DNA of 64,000 nt from contig JAJDXR010000089.1 of the NCBI GenBank assembly GCA_022823165.1, forward strand, positions 1-64,000. Direction: 5' to 3'. The notes beneath the pieces are model-generated. The model was not told where the DNA came from. It did no database searches and saw only the letters and a program-made list of their open reading frames with translations. Made by a program: the position numbers and the translations under genes. Position 1 is the stretch's first letter. The number at the start of each line of letters is the position of its first letter. Below are positions 43,636 to 52,234 of this stretch, piece after piece. This DNA comes from Anaerolineae bacterium. Its GTDB lineage: Bacteria > Chloroflexota > Anaerolineae > Aggregatilineales > Phototrophicaceae.

Positions 43636-45234
43636 GTGAAAGGTGCGCCAGTGTCGGTAGACGCGATCAGTATTGAGGTATTCAAAAACCTATTTGCCGC
43701 CGTTGCCGAGGAGATGGGCCTGACCTTGCAACGCGCGAGCTTCAGCCCGAATATCCGCGAACGGCTCGATTTCAGCTGCGCCGTATTCGATGCCGAGGCG
43801 CGCATGATCGCGCAGGCGGCGCATATCCCGGTGCATCTCGGCAGCATGCCGGCGTCCGTGGCGGCGGCTGTCGAGGCCTGTGACGAGTTCCACCCCGGCG
43901 ATGTGGTTGTGCTCAACGATCCCTATCACGGCGGGACGCATCTGCCCGATATCACCATGATTTCGCCGGTCTTCGCCGGTGGCGACCTGAGCTACTTCGT
44001 GGCCAGCCGGGCGCATCACGCCGATGTCGGCGGAATGACGCCGGGCTCGGCGCCGCTGAGCACCGAGCTGTATCAGGAAGGCATCATCATACCGCCGCTG
44101 AAGCTGCGGCTTAGCGGTTGGATGAACGAGGGCGCGATGGCGCTGATCGTGGCTAACAGTCGCAATCCGGCTGAACGCATCGGCGACCTGGAAGCGCAGC
44201 TGGCCGCCCACCGCATCGGGGAGAGCCGCCTGGCTGACATGATGATCGAGCACGGCGTCGAATCGACAGCGGAACACGCGAACGCCCTGCTCGAATACTC
44301 GCGCTATATGACCGAGGCTGTCATCGCCCGCATACCCGACGGCGTTTATCGCTTTCGCGACGCCATGGAAGGCGACGGCCAGCGCGAATACGAGCTGCCG
44401 ATTCAGGCGCAAATCGAGGTCAGCGGCGAGGCGATGCGCGTCGACTTCAGCGGCAGCGCGCCCCAGGCGCTCGGCAATGTCAACGCCGTGCCCGCCATCG
44501 TACGCTCCGCTACCTGGTATTGCGCGCGGCTTTTGTCTGAGGAAGATATCCCGGTGAATCACGGCTGCTTCCAACCGGTGGCGGTGACCACACCCGCAGG
44601 CAGCTTCCTGAACCCGCGTTTTCCGGCGGCGGTGGTGGTCGGCAATACGGAGACGAGCCAGCGCATCGTCGACACGGTGCTGGGCGCTTTGGCGCAGGCG
44701 CTGCCGCAGGACATTCCAGCCGCTTCTTTGGGAACCATGAACAATTTCACGGTCGGCGGCTTTGATGGCGACGATCAGTTCGTCTACTACGAGACCCTGG
44801 GCGGCGGGCACGGCGCCTCTAACCGCGGCGACGGCTTGTCGGGGCGGCACTGCCACATGACCAATACGCTGAATACACCGGTGGAAGCGCTGGAATACAG
44901 CTTGCCCCTGCGCGTGCGCCGTTATCACTTGCGCGACGATAGCGGCGGCGCAGGCTTTCACCGCGGCGGAGACGGCATCGTCCGCGAATATGAATTGCTG
45001 GTCCCGGCCACGGTCACGATCAATTCCGAGCGCAGGCTGCGCCCGCCCTACGGCCTCAGCGGCGGCGCGCCGGGCCAATGCGGCCTGAATATAATACGCC
45101 GCGACGGCGAGGATACGGTCGTGAGCGGAAAACATAGCGCCTATCTTGGAGCCGGCGACCGCGTCATCATTGAGACACCGGGCGGCGGCGGCTGGGGAGT
45201 TAATCAAAGCGACGCGGAAGTAATTCCAGGTTAG
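43636..45234 (+). CDS. hyuB: Hydantoinase/oxoprolinase B-type subunit
   Basis: A 532-residue protein of the HyuB/OPLAH-B family, one half of ATP-dependent N-methylhydantoinases, 5-oxoprolinases and acetone/acetophenone carboxylases. Marks: IEVFKNLFAAVAEEMGLTLQRASFSPNIRERLDFSCAVFD, VVVLNDPYHGGTHLPDITMISPVF, SRAHHADVGGMTPGS and the C-terminal TPGGGGWG. GTG 43636 has GAGG upstream. It normally works with HyuA. Here HyuA follows 770 bases later, with an inverted hsp20 gene in between. The exact substrate is not predictable from sequence. Confidence 0.9.
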   Translation: MKGAPVSVDAISIEVFKNLFAAVAEEMGLTLQRASFSPNIRERLDFSCAVFDAEARMIAQAAHIPVHLGSMPASVAAAVEACDEFHPGDVVVLNDPYHGGTHLPDITMISPVFAGGDLSYFVASRAHHADVGGMTPGSAPLSTELYQEGIIIPPLKLRLSGWMNEGAMALIVANSRNPAERIGDLEAQLAAHRIGESRLADMMIEHGVESTAEHANALLEYSRYMTEAVIARIPDGVYRFRDAMEGDGQREYELPIQAQIEVSGEAMRVDFSGSAPQALGNVNAVPAIVRSATWYCARLLSEEDIPVNHGCFQPVAVTTPAGSFLNPRFPAAVVVGNTETSQRIVDTVLGALAQALPQDIPAASLGTMNNFTVGGFDGDDQFVYYETLGGGHGASNRGDGLSGRHCHMTNTLNTPVEALEYSLPLRVRRYHLRDDSGGAGFHRGGDGIVREYELLVPATVTINSERRLRPPYGLSGGAPGQCGLNIIRRDGEDTVVSGKHSAYLGAGDRVIIETPGGGGWGVNQSDAEVIPG

Positions 45235-45327
45235 TCACGCGAAATTTGGCTTATGGCCGAATTGAAGGGCGGCAGAAGCGCTGTGTCTGCGCGCGGTAGT
45301 GAGCCGCCCGACGCCGGCGCCCGATCA

Positions 45328-45358
45328 AAGAAAAAGGGGCGACCGAATCGGCCGCCCC
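45328..45358 (-). terminator. Intrinsic terminator after hsp20
   Basis: Minus strand reads GGGGCGGCCGATTCGGTCGCCCC then TTTTTCTTT: a nine-pair G+C-rich hairpin with one mismatch and a T run. It lies 25 bases past the hsp20 stop; read on the plus strand the hairpin may also insulate hyuB. Confidence 0.75.
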
Positions 45359-45382
45359 TCCAGTGATTTGCCCCCTATCGGT

Positions 45383-45814
45383 CTAGTTGGCGCTGGCGCT
45401 GACCTTGACCGGGATCTGCCGCGGCTTGACATGGTCGGCTTTGGGCAGGCTGATGCTCAGCAGCCCGTTTTCAAAGTCGGCTTCCACCGCCTCGCCATTC
45501 ACGACAGTCGGGAAGCGCAGGCTGCGGCTGAACTTGCCGCTGCGGCGTTCGCGAATAAGCGCTTTGCTGTCTTCAGCGACCTTCTCAACGGCGCTTTCGC
45601 CGCTGATCGTCAGGACATCTTCGTGGATGTTGACGCTGATGTCCTCAAGCGCGACACCGGGCAAATTGGCGCGGACGATGTAGGCATCCTGGCTCTCTTC
45701 GACATCAAGCGCCAGGCCGAAGCCGCTCGCCTCGAACTGGCCGCCGCTGCCGAAGGCGTCGCTCAGCAAATCGTCCACCAGACGGAAGTAGGGGCTACGC
45801 GCGCGAATCATCAT
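45383..45814 (-). CDS. Hsp20 / alpha-crystallin small heat-shock protein
   Basis: A 143-residue small heat-shock protein that binds unfolding proteins and prevents aggregation. The alpha-crystallin domain (residues ~38-135) has LDVEESQDAYIVRANLPGVALEDISVNIHEDVLTISGE and the conserved FENGLLSISLPKA (GxL motif). A C-terminal I-P-V (RQIPVKV) gives the I-x-I/V type anchoring motif. An AGGAG ribosome site lies seven bases before the ATG. It is inverted between hyuB and hyuA and ends in its own terminator, so it is an independent unit. No CIRCE element is seen upstream. Confidence 0.94.
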   Translation of the reverse strand: MMIRARSPYFRLVDDLLSDAFGSGGQFEASGFGLALDVEESQDAYIVRANLPGVALEDISVNIHEDVLTISGESAVEKVAEDSKALIRERRSGKFSRSLRFPTVVNGEAVEADFENGLLSISLPKADHVKPRQIPVKVSASAN

Positions 45815-45882
45815 TTTCTGTCTCCTTTGGCTTTTATGTTGAACCAGCTACAGAATACGCGCTCCGTGTAGGAGATATCGTT

Positions 45883-45911
45883 GCGCCGCGTAAGAATGAT
45901 GAATGCGGCGC
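45883..45911. promoter_or_regulatory. Inverted repeat in the hsp20-hyuA divergent gap
   Basis: GCGCCGC (45883-45889) and GCGGCGC (45905-45911) are perfect inverted arms separated by 15 bases. It lies ~70 bases before hsp20 and ~100 bases before hyuA, a possible operator; not a CIRCE sequence. Confidence 0.35.
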
Positions 45912-46007
45912 GTAAATGATGAGTAAGACGCCCCTGTTCCGCCCGGCGAAAGACAATGTTATGATGGTGCGCGATAGCAACAAACGACCTTGAAACAGGA
46001 AGTGCGC

Positions 46008-47993
46008 ATGCGCGCAGGTGTGGATATCGGCGGCACCTTTACCGACCTGGTCAGCTACGATGGCGATGGCGGTCAGCTGTCCATTCACAAGCTGCTCAGC
46101 GATCCGCAGCGCCCGGAACGCTCCATGCTGGCTGGCCTGGAGGCAATCGTCCCCGGCGGCATTTCAGGGCTGGAGCAGGTGGCGCATGGGTCGACGGTCG
46201 CCACAAACGCCATCCTCGAGCGCAAGGGAGCGCGAACGGCTCTGCTGACCAGCGCCGGCTTCCGCGACCTGCTTTTCATTGGTCGACAAGACCGGCCGAC
46301 CCTCTACGATATTCACCCGCGTATACCGACGCCGCTGATCCCGCGCGAGCGCTGCTATGAAGTGGAGGAGCGTCTCGACTTCCGCGGCGAGGTCTTGCAG
46401 CCGCTGGATTTGGCGCAGCTGGACCGCGTCTTGGAGCGCGTCGCCGCCGATGATGTCGATTCAATCGCCGTTTGCTTGCTCTACAGCTATGTGAACCGCA
46501 ATCATGAGCAGCTGATCAAGCGGCGCATTTTGGAGCGCGGCATCGTTGACGAAGACTGGCGGGTAGTGCTGTCATCGGAGGTGCTGCCCGAATTTCGCGA
46601 ATACGAGCGCGCCAGCACCGTCGCCCTGGAAGCCTACGTCCGCCCGGTGATGTCCCGCTATATCGGCGAGCTGGAAACCGCGCTGCCGGCGGCAAGCTCA
46701 CTGCGCATTATGAAATCCGACGGCGGGGTCATGCGCGCCGGGCGTGTGCGACGCCAGGCGATTCACACGGCGCTCAGCGGTCCGGCAGCCGGCGTGATGG
46801 GCGCCTTTCATCTTGCCTCCGTCGCGGGACATGACCGCATCATCACGCTGGATATGGGCGGCACCTCGACCGATGTGGCGCTGGTGGCGGGCGAGCCGCA
46901 GCCGCGGGCGGAGAGCGCCATAGACGGTTTGCCCTTGCGGGTGCGCATGCTGGATATTAAGACGATCGGCGCTGGTGGCGGGTCGATCGCGCGGGTGGAC
47001 GCCGGCGGCGCTCTGCGCGTGGGTCCGGAATCGGCCGGCGCCAATCCGGGGCCGGCAGTCTACGGGCTGGGCGGCGTACAAGCGACCTTGAGCGACGCCA
47101 ACGCGATTCTGGGCCGGCTGGATGCCGAGCGCTTCCTGGGCGGGAATATGGCGCTGGATTTGAGCGCCGGCGAGCGCGCGCTGGCTGAATTGGCGCGGCA
47201 AATCGGCTATAGCGTGGTGGATACCGCCCAGGGCGTCATTGAGGTCGCCATCGTGAATATCGATCGCGCCATTCGCCACGTGTCCATTGCCCGCGGTCAC
47301 GATCCGCGCGACTTTACGCTGGTGGCTTTTGGCGGCGCCGGACCGCTGCATGCCTGCGCGGCCGCCGAAGGGCTTGATATACCCGGCGTACTGGTACCCC
47401 CGGCGCCGGGCGTCCTCTGCGCCATGGGCTTGCTCCTCGCCGATGTCGCAGTCGAGTACAGCCAATCGGTCATCTGCCGCGCCTCGGTTGAATCCATCGC
47501 CGCTCTGCGCGAGAGCCAGGAGGACTTGCTGGCGAGAGCGCGGCATGAGCTGCGGCAAGAGGGCATCGGCGCAGAGGCCATGCGCTTCGTCGCCAGCCTG
47601 GATATGCGCTATGAGGGCCAGGCTTTCGAGCTCAACATCCCCTTCGGCGCCGACGTCATCGAAGCCTTCCACGCCGAGCACGAACGTACTTACGGGCATG
47701 CCATGCGCTGGCGAGAAGTCGAGATCATCAACAGCCGCGTCAACGGAATCGGCAAGATCGACAAGCCCGAGATGGCCGCGCTCGAAGCGAATCCGCATGA
47801 AGCAGCCGCATTTGGCGAGAAACGCTCGCCGCTGGGAGGCCAGACCGCGCTGTACGAGCGCAGCGACCTTAAGCCAGGCGCGAGCTTCGCCGGCGAGGCT
47901 TTGGTCTACCAGATGGACAGCACGACCTATGTGCCACCGGGCTGGCGAGCGCGCGTGGACGGCTATATGAACCTGCTGCTGGAACGCGTCTGA
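46008..47993 (+). CDS. hyuA: Hydantoinase/oxoprolinase A-type subunit
   Basis: A 661-residue HyuA/OPLAH-A protein with an actin-like ATPase fold. The start MRAGVDIGGTFTDLV and the phosphate-binding motifs GSTVATNAILERKGART and HTALSGPAAGVMGA are typical. ITLDMGGTSTDVALV, DIKTIGAGGGSIA and FGGAGPLHACAAAEGL follow. It activates substrate carbonyls with ATP, acting with HyuB on hydantoin-, oxoproline- or ketone-type substrates. ATG 46008 has GGAA upstream and is preferred over TTG 45990. A TATGAT with a weak -35 at 45937-45965 may be its promoter. It follows the inverted hsp20 gene. Confidence 0.92.
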   Translation: MRAGVDIGGTFTDLVSYDGDGGQLSIHKLLSDPQRPERSMLAGLEAIVPGGISGLEQVAHGSTVATNAILERKGARTALLTSAGFRDLLFIGRQDRPTLYDIHPRIPTPLIPRERCYEVEERLDFRGEVLQPLDLAQLDRVLERVAADDVDSIAVCLLYSYVNRNHEQLIKRRILERGIVDEDWRVVLSSEVLPEFREYERASTVALEAYVRPVMSRYIGELETALPAASSLRIMKSDGGVMRAGRVRRQAIHTALSGPAAGVMGAFHLASVAGHDRIITLDMGGTSTDVALVAGEPQPRAESAIDGLPLRVRMLDIKTIGAGGGSIARVDAGGALRVGPESAGANPGPAVYGLGGVQATLSDANAILGRLDAERFLGGNMALDLSAGERALAELARQIGYSVVDTAQGVIEVAIVNIDRAIRHVSIARGHDPRDFTLVAFGGAGPLHACAAAEGLDIPGVLVPPAPGVLCAMGLLLADVAVEYSQSVICRASVESIAALRESQEDLLARARHELRQEGIGAEAMRFVASLDMRYEGQAFELNIPFGADVIEAFHAEHERTYGHAMRWREVEIINSRVNGIGKIDKPEMAALEANPHEAAAFGEKRSPLGGQTALYERSDLKPGASFAGEALVYQMDSTTYVPPGWRARVDGYMNLLLERV

Positions 47994-47996
47994 GCG

Positions 47997-48476
47997 CTAG
48001 TGGACGGCGACGGTCGCCTCAATCTCGACAGCCATGTTAAAAGGCAGCGAAGCCATGCCCACCGCCGAGCGCGCGTGCGCGCCCGCTTTAGCGCCGTACA
48101 ATTCCAGAATCAAATCGGAACAGCCGTTGATGACCGCCGGCTGCCGGGAGAAATCAGGCGCGCAATTGACCATGCCAAACAGCCGCAGCCAAGCCGACAC
48201 GCGATCGAGGTCGCCGAGTTCCCGCTGCAAGCTGCCCAGCATCGAGAGCGCGACCGCTTTTGCCAGTTCGTAGCCCTGATCCACGCTGATGTCGGCGCCG
48301 ACTTTGCCAAACGGACCCGCGACAGAGCCATCGGCGTTCTGCGGACCGTGGCCCGAAACATAGGCGATGCCGCCGTGGACTCGTACAAAGGAAAAGGGCA
48401 GCTTCAGGCCCGAGGGCGCTTTGACCGGCGGCGGCAACGCCAAGCCCATTTCCGCCAACTTGCCTTCAATACGCAT
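47997..48476 (-). CDS. RidA/YjgF-family protein
   Basis: A 159-residue protein of the RidA (YjgF/YER057c) superfamily, in the longer subgroup that starts RIEGKLAEMGLALPPPVKA. RidA proper hydrolyses reactive enamines/imines; this subgroup often lies near amino-acid or hydantoin catabolism genes. Marks: FSFVRVHGGIAYVSGHGPQN, SMLGSLQRELGDLDRV and a C-terminal VGMASLPFNMAVEIEATV. The final Arg-to-Glu positions of canonical RidA (GAxVEIEA) are here NMAVEIEA, so the usual Arg ligand before it should be checked. ATG 48476 has an AGGGGAG site. It converges with hyuA, three bases away. Confidence 0.85.
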   Translation of the reverse strand: MRIEGKLAEMGLALPPPVKAPSGLKLPFSFVRVHGGIAYVSGHGPQNADGSVAGPFGKVGADISVDQGYELAKAVALSMLGSLQRELGDLDRVSAWLRLFGMVNCAPDFSRQPAVINGCSDLILELYGAKAGAHARSAVGMASLPFNMAVEIEATVAVH

Positions 48477-48631
48477 AATGCGCTCTCCCCTGCTCGTCAT
48501 GCCAAACCTACCATAGCGCCCGCGCAAGCGCACGGGCAGGGCGGAATCGGGCTAGAATGATGGGAACTGTGACCGAGCCATTGAGATAAGATGGCATGAC
48601 AGCGCAAGATGAATTGCGGCGGGCGATTTAA

Positions 48632-48808
48632 ATGATGCGGAATGGGCAGGTTGAGGCCGCCGCCAGTCAGCTGAACCGCCTGGCAAACAGCTCGGCGCCA
48701 GACGCCAAGGAGCGCGCGGCGGCCTATGTCTGGCTGGCGCAGTACGCCGATGAGCTGGACGACGCGCTGGCGCAGGAATTCGGCGGGTGGATGTACGGGC
48801 GGTGGTGA
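48632..48808 (+). CDS. Very small hypothetical protein, 58 residues
   Basis: An open frame from ATG 48632 encodes MMRNGQVEAAASQLNRLANS, then a helical Ala-rich region and the aromatic ending GGWMYGRW. Third codon positions are strongly G/C, as in the core genes here, which supports real coding. It lies between the RidA-like gene and the A+T-rich HEPN gene, converging with the latter 14 bases away. No ribosome site is convincing and no family is recognised. Confidence 0.5.
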   Translation: MMRNGQVEAAASQLNRLANSSAPDAKERAAAYVWLAQYADELDDALAQEFGGWMYGRW

Positions 48809-48822
48809 GTGAGACAAGTAAT

Positions 48823-49338
48823 TCATCCGCGGTCTTGATGCCCGGATTTCGTAATTCTTGCATTACACTGCGTATTAACCAAGTCCACCAAGGTTGTAGT
48901 GTCATCGAATGCGTCAGCCAAGTCCTCGAGTGACAGATCCACATCTTCACCATGTGCGATTTTGTTTCGATTACGAACCATGGCTTCAACTGAAGAGCTT
49001 ATACGGTCCTTAATTTCATCACGAACGCGGTTCTTCCATTCAACATTAAATTGTCCCAAAAGCCTCAAAATCTCGCTCGGCCACGGATTAAATGTAAAGT
49101 CCAACTTGGTCCCAGCGAAATTCGCGATATTAGGTTTGTCTTCACGGGTTTCTCCTTCGACGTATTCACGGAGAATCTTCATAACAGACGTTTCCAAATA
49201 CCCAGAAGTCCGCACACAAAGAAATGAGACAAATGCAGATTTTGTAAGATCATCGACATCATCTTGCTTGTGTAATTCTCTGGCGTTGTTAAAGAGGCGA
49301 TGCAGTTTTTCTTGCTGTTCGACAATGTCTCGATGCAT
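48823..49338 (-). CDS. HEPN-domain protein (MAE_28990/MAE_18760-like), partner of DUF262
   Basis: A 171-residue all-helical protein of the RiboL-PSP/MAE_28990-type HEPN group. The hallmark Arg-x4-6-His motif is RNRNKIAHGE near residue 120, preceded by DRISSSVEAMVRNRN and followed by LEDLADAFDDTTTLVDLVNT. In active HEPN proteins these Arg and His residues cut RNA. The first half has FVSFLCVRTSGYLETSVMKIL. It starts three bases after the DUF262 stop and is A+T rich. HEPN-DUF262 pairs recur in bacterial genomes and are suspected defence or toxin systems. Activity here is inferred. Confidence 0.85.
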   Translation of the reverse strand: MHRDIVEQQEKLHRLFNNARELHKQDDVDDLTKSAFVSFLCVRTSGYLETSVMKILREYVEGETREDKPNIANFAGTKLDFTFNPWPSEILRLLGQFNVEWKNRVRDEIKDRISSSVEAMVRNRNKIAHGEDVDLSLEDLADAFDDTTTLVDLVNTQCNARITKSGHQDRG

Positions 49339-49341
49339 CTG

Positions 49342-50421
49342 TCACTCCACATCAGCAAATATTTCCGTCGCAATCTGAAGGCGTATACTTACATTTGCAG
49401 ACTGAGAAGTGCCCGCAGCAATAGACTCTTGAAAGTTCTTTATGCCTTTCAGGCATTGATACTGTTCATTTATGTCAGAACATATTTCCCCTCGCTCAAG
49501 TCGTCGAGCGATACCAACCATCAATGCGTCAGCGGCCGCGGCGTTGATTCTGCGATTTGGGCGAAATGCATGAACTCCGATTTTGTTCAAAATAGTGGTG
49601 GTCGTCGCGTCAAAAACTCGCCACATTTCTCTTTCGCGAGATTCCTGTATTTCACGATGGGTAGACATAAATGAATTAAGGAACGATTTCATTGGGCTTT
49701 GATATTCCTTTTCGTAGTAAAGCGCTAGAAATCGCAAAATCAACTCTACATCGCGCGCGCGTTTATCGTGTTTGCCAAATAGATTTCTCCACTGAACCTG
49801 GTCATTCATCTTCAACAAAAGAGAGTTGAAGCTCCCATCATATATAGCAGCTCGAATCTCTTGAGGAGATAGCGGCGTGGCATATGAGTTCAGCCGTTCG
49901 AATATCTCGAATTTGCTTGAGCCACCGTCGTCGGGTTTGTCCTGCTTAATAACAGTTGCATGGATGATTGAGTCGTCTAGTTTGCGTCTGGCCTCGTCAG
50001 TAAAGTCAGCATATCTGTAACCATTGAATGGCTCCCGAACACCGTCCAGCGCAAAGTCGCTGTTATCAAAGGTTCCTTCATAGAATCTCCGCAGAGTTTC
50101 TAATCTCTGTTGTCCATCAATCACTATCTGCTTTTGGCTATCGGGTTCGCGATAAAGAAATATGCCAGGCACAGGCAATTTCAATAACAGGGATTCGATG
50201 AAGCGTGATGCTCGACTGATATCCCAAACATAGTTTCGCTGAAAACCCGGAAAATCTATGTCTTTTTTTCGGATACGTCTTACGATTCCCTCCACATCAT
50301 AGTCAATTCCATAACTGGTAATCCAATACTCAGAAACCGTTACGGGTTCATTTGCATAATCAGCCACTATTTCACCGAAATCCTCGAATTCCCCTTGTAA
50401 CGCTAGCTGTTTCTCTACCAT
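49342..50421 (-). CDS. DUF262-domain protein paired with the HEPN gene
   Basis: A 359-residue protein. The DUF262 domain has IDFPGFQRNYVWDISRASRFIESLLLKLPVPGIFL near residues 58-93 and the core DGQQRLETLRRFYEG. FEIFERLNSYATPLSPQEIRAAIY then matches the family's RLN...L..QE.R motif. It lacks the C-terminal HNH found in the 1959-3068 protein; the C-terminal half is helical and unrecognised. The downstream HEPN gene probably supplies the nuclease instead. The ATG follows a TTGTTG-17-TAGAAT promoter and a motif shared with the BsaWI-like operon. A+T-rich composition suggests horizontal arrival. Confidence 0.88.
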   Translation of the reverse strand: MVEKQLALQGEFEDFGEIVADYANEPVTVSEYWITSYGIDYDVEGIVRRIRKKDIDFPGFQRNYVWDISRASRFIESLLLKLPVPGIFLYREPDSQKQIVIDGQQRLETLRRFYEGTFDNSDFALDGVREPFNGYRYADFTDEARRKLDDSIIHATVIKQDKPDDGGSSKFEIFERLNSYATPLSPQEIRAAIYDGSFNSLLLKMNDQVQWRNLFGKHDKRARDVELILRFLALYYEKEYQSPMKSFLNSFMSTHREIQESREREMWRVFDATTTTILNKIGVHAFRPNRRINAAAADALMVGIARRLERGEICSDINEQYQCLKGIKNFQESIAAGTSQSANVSIRLQIATEIFADVE

Positions 50422-50454
50422 GAAGGCACCTGCAAACTTTCTCTGTTGAAGGTA

Positions 50455-50483
50455 ATTCTATATCGGCCAATATTTATCAACAA
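50455..50483 (-). promoter_or_regulatory. Probable promoter of the DUF262-HEPN operon
   Basis: Minus strand TTGTTG (50483-50478), 17-base spacer, TAGAAT (50460-50455). Directly overlapping and following the -10 is AATTACCTTCAA, identical to the sequence at the -10 of the R-M operon (24702-24713). Confidence 0.5.
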
Positions 50484-50498
50484 TATGATATGTTCAAC

Positions 50499-51413
50499 TC
50501 ACCACTCCACCCGCTCCAGCACCCACTTGACCACCTCGCCCCAGCTGCCGCCCTCCTGCACATCCCAGGCCTGCATCAGCAGGGCGCGATGCTGCGCAAA
50601 ATACGGCAACTGACTCACCCACCACTCGTCTATCCGGTGCTCGCTTAGATAGCCGCGCATGAAGGCCTGGCGGAACTGACGCCGCTGGCTCGCCGGCTGA
50701 TCCCACAACTCCAGCAGCGCGCGGCAGACATCGGCGATGTACCAGTGGTAATTGGGCTCGTCGAAGTCGATAGTGCGGGCGGTTGAGCCGTTCCAGATGA
50801 CATTGCCCGGGCGATAGTCGCCGTGGATGAGGCCGTAGTCTTGCGGCGGCAAGCTGGCCATGTACTCGGTCAATTCAGCGTAGACGCGCCGGATCTCGGC
50901 CGACGCGCTGGTCACGGTGGGCGCGATATTAAGCCAGAATTGCCGCACGCTGGGGAATTTGTAGTCGATAGCCGGGTCAGGCTGGTAGCGGCGCGAGGCA
51001 GCGTGCAGCTTCCCCAGCGACTTGCCCCAGGCTTCGTAAACCGAGCGATCCAGCAGGTAAGCTTGCATCGGTTGGCCGGGCGCTTCTTTCTGCGCCGCGG
51101 CGAAATAACCTTCGCCGAGCAGCTCAATATAGCGACCGTTGACCGACGGCAGCGGCTGACCCACCGGCACATTCTCGTCAGCGAGAAAGCGCAGGAAATG
51201 CATCACCTGGCGCGCCTCCGGCAGTGTGTGCAGGCTGCTGTGGCAAATGCGCAGATAGCAGCCGCTGCCGCCGGCTTCAAAGCGGAAGACGATATTATAA
51301 TCTTGCCCGATCCAGCGCAGGGACGCGGGGTCGCCATGCCACAATTCGCGCACCAAAGCCGGCACAGAACTTTGATCAAAACTGTCGCGTTTTTTGTGCC
51401 AGTCAGTGATCAA
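50499..51413 (-). CDS. APH-family phosphotransferase
   Basis: A 304-residue protein of the aminoglycoside-phosphotransferase/homoserine-kinase-II/SrkA fold. The catalytic loop is GLIHGDYRPGNVIWNG (HGDxxxxN) near residue 198 and the metal-binding segment is ARTIDFDEPNYHWYIADV (DFD). Both are intact, so kinase activity is likely. The N-terminal region with IVFRFEAGGSGCYLRICHSS replaces the usual glycine loop. Target (amino acid, sugar, protein or antibiotic) is unknown. The only long start is TTG 51413 with a poor ribosome site; GTG codons further in are alternatives. It follows the DUF262 gene in reverse, but G+C content is core-like. Confidence 0.82.
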   Translation of the reverse strand: MITDWHKKRDSFDQSSVPALVRELWHGDPASLRWIGQDYNIVFRFEAGGSGCYLRICHSSLHTLPEARQVMHFLRFLADENVPVGQPLPSVNGRYIELLGEGYFAAAQKEAPGQPMQAYLLDRSVYEAWGKSLGKLHAASRRYQPDPAIDYKFPSVRQFWLNIAPTVTSASAEIRRVYAELTEYMASLPPQDYGLIHGDYRPGNVIWNGSTARTIDFDEPNYHWYIADVCRALLELWDQPASQRRQFRQAFMRGYLSEHRIDEWWVSQLPYFAQHRALLMQAWDVQEGGSWGEVVKWVLERVEW

Positions 51414-51506
51414 GGGAGTTTCGCTTTCTGCGGCTTGGACAGGCGGCGCGCGCTGGACGCGGCGTCCGCTATCATGAATTCTCGAGACTTGGGAAGGTCG
51501 CGCCGG

Positions 51507-52190
51507 CTAGACCAGCTGGTATTCCGCTTCGCTGCAGACGCGCAGGGTGCCCGCCAGTTCGTGCCCCAGGAAGTGGGTCTGCCCATCCACCTGAAGCTGC
51601 AATGGACCCTTAAATGGCGCGCGCATCACCAAGCGGAAGCGCTTGCCCGGTTCCAAACGCAGTTCGCTGAAATAGCGTAACTTGTGGGCATCGTGGGAAT
51701 GCACTCGGCTGATAACGTAATCAAGGCCGACTTCCACCTCGGAGAGCGGATAATCGACCATGCGCGGCATGAAGCCGTCGGCATGCGGAATTGGCTCGCC
51801 GTGCGGGCAGCGTTTGGGATAGCCAGTCATTTCGTCCATTTTGTCGACCAGGACATCGCTAACGACCAAACCCAGATCATCGGCGTCGTCATGCACTTCG
51901 TGCCAGCCGAAGCCCATCACATCGACCAGAAAGCGCTCAACCAAACGATGACGCCGGATGTTAGCCAGGGCCTCGCGTTCGCCAGCTTCGGTCAGACGGA
52001 TGCCGCGATAGGGTTGGTGCTCGAGGAATCCGGCGTGCTTCAAGCGCTGCACCATACGTGTTACGGCCGGCGCGGACACCTTCATTTCTTCCGCCAGCGA
52101 CGAGGTGGAAACGAAGTTGTCCTCCGGCTGATAATGGGCGATGCGGTAGGCTTCCGCCAGGTATTCTTGCATGGAGTCGGTCGCGGTCAT
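51507..52190 (-). CDS. DtxR/MntR-family metal-dependent repressor
   Basis: A 227-residue transcription regulator. The N-terminal winged helix (residues ~6-65: VSTSSLAEEMKVSAPAVTRMVQRLKHAGFLEHQPYRG) binds DNA. The middle metal-binding and dimer domain has HRLVERFLVDVMGFGWHEVHDDA and the signature CPHGEPIP. The C-terminal FeoA/SH3-like domain covers ~150-227. It should repress metal uptake genes when Mn2+ or Fe2+ is bound; no metal transporter lies in the window. A TTGCGT-18-TATAGT promoter-like pair is upstream. Which metal it senses is not clear from the ligands visible here. Confidence 0.9.
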   Translation of the reverse strand: MTATDSMQEYLAEAYRIAHYQPEDNFVSTSSLAEEMKVSAPAVTRMVQRLKHAGFLEHQPYRGIRLTEAGEREALANIRRHRLVERFLVDVMGFGWHEVHDDADDLGLVVSDVLVDKMDEMTGYPKRCPHGEPIPHADGFMPRMVDYPLSEVEVGLDYVISRVHSHDAHKLRYFSELRLEPGKRFRLVMRAPFKGPLQLQVDGQTHFLGHELAGTLRVCSEAEYQLV

Positions 52191-52234
52191 TCAATCCTCA
52201 GTCCACCGCAACGGCAATTCAGCCATCGTTCTTA

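Noticed and set aside
45815..45900. Searched for a CIRCE/HrcA operator upstream of hsp20
   Set aside because: No TTAGCACTC-N9-GAGTGCTAA-like sequence is present; only a G+C-rich inverted repeat further up.
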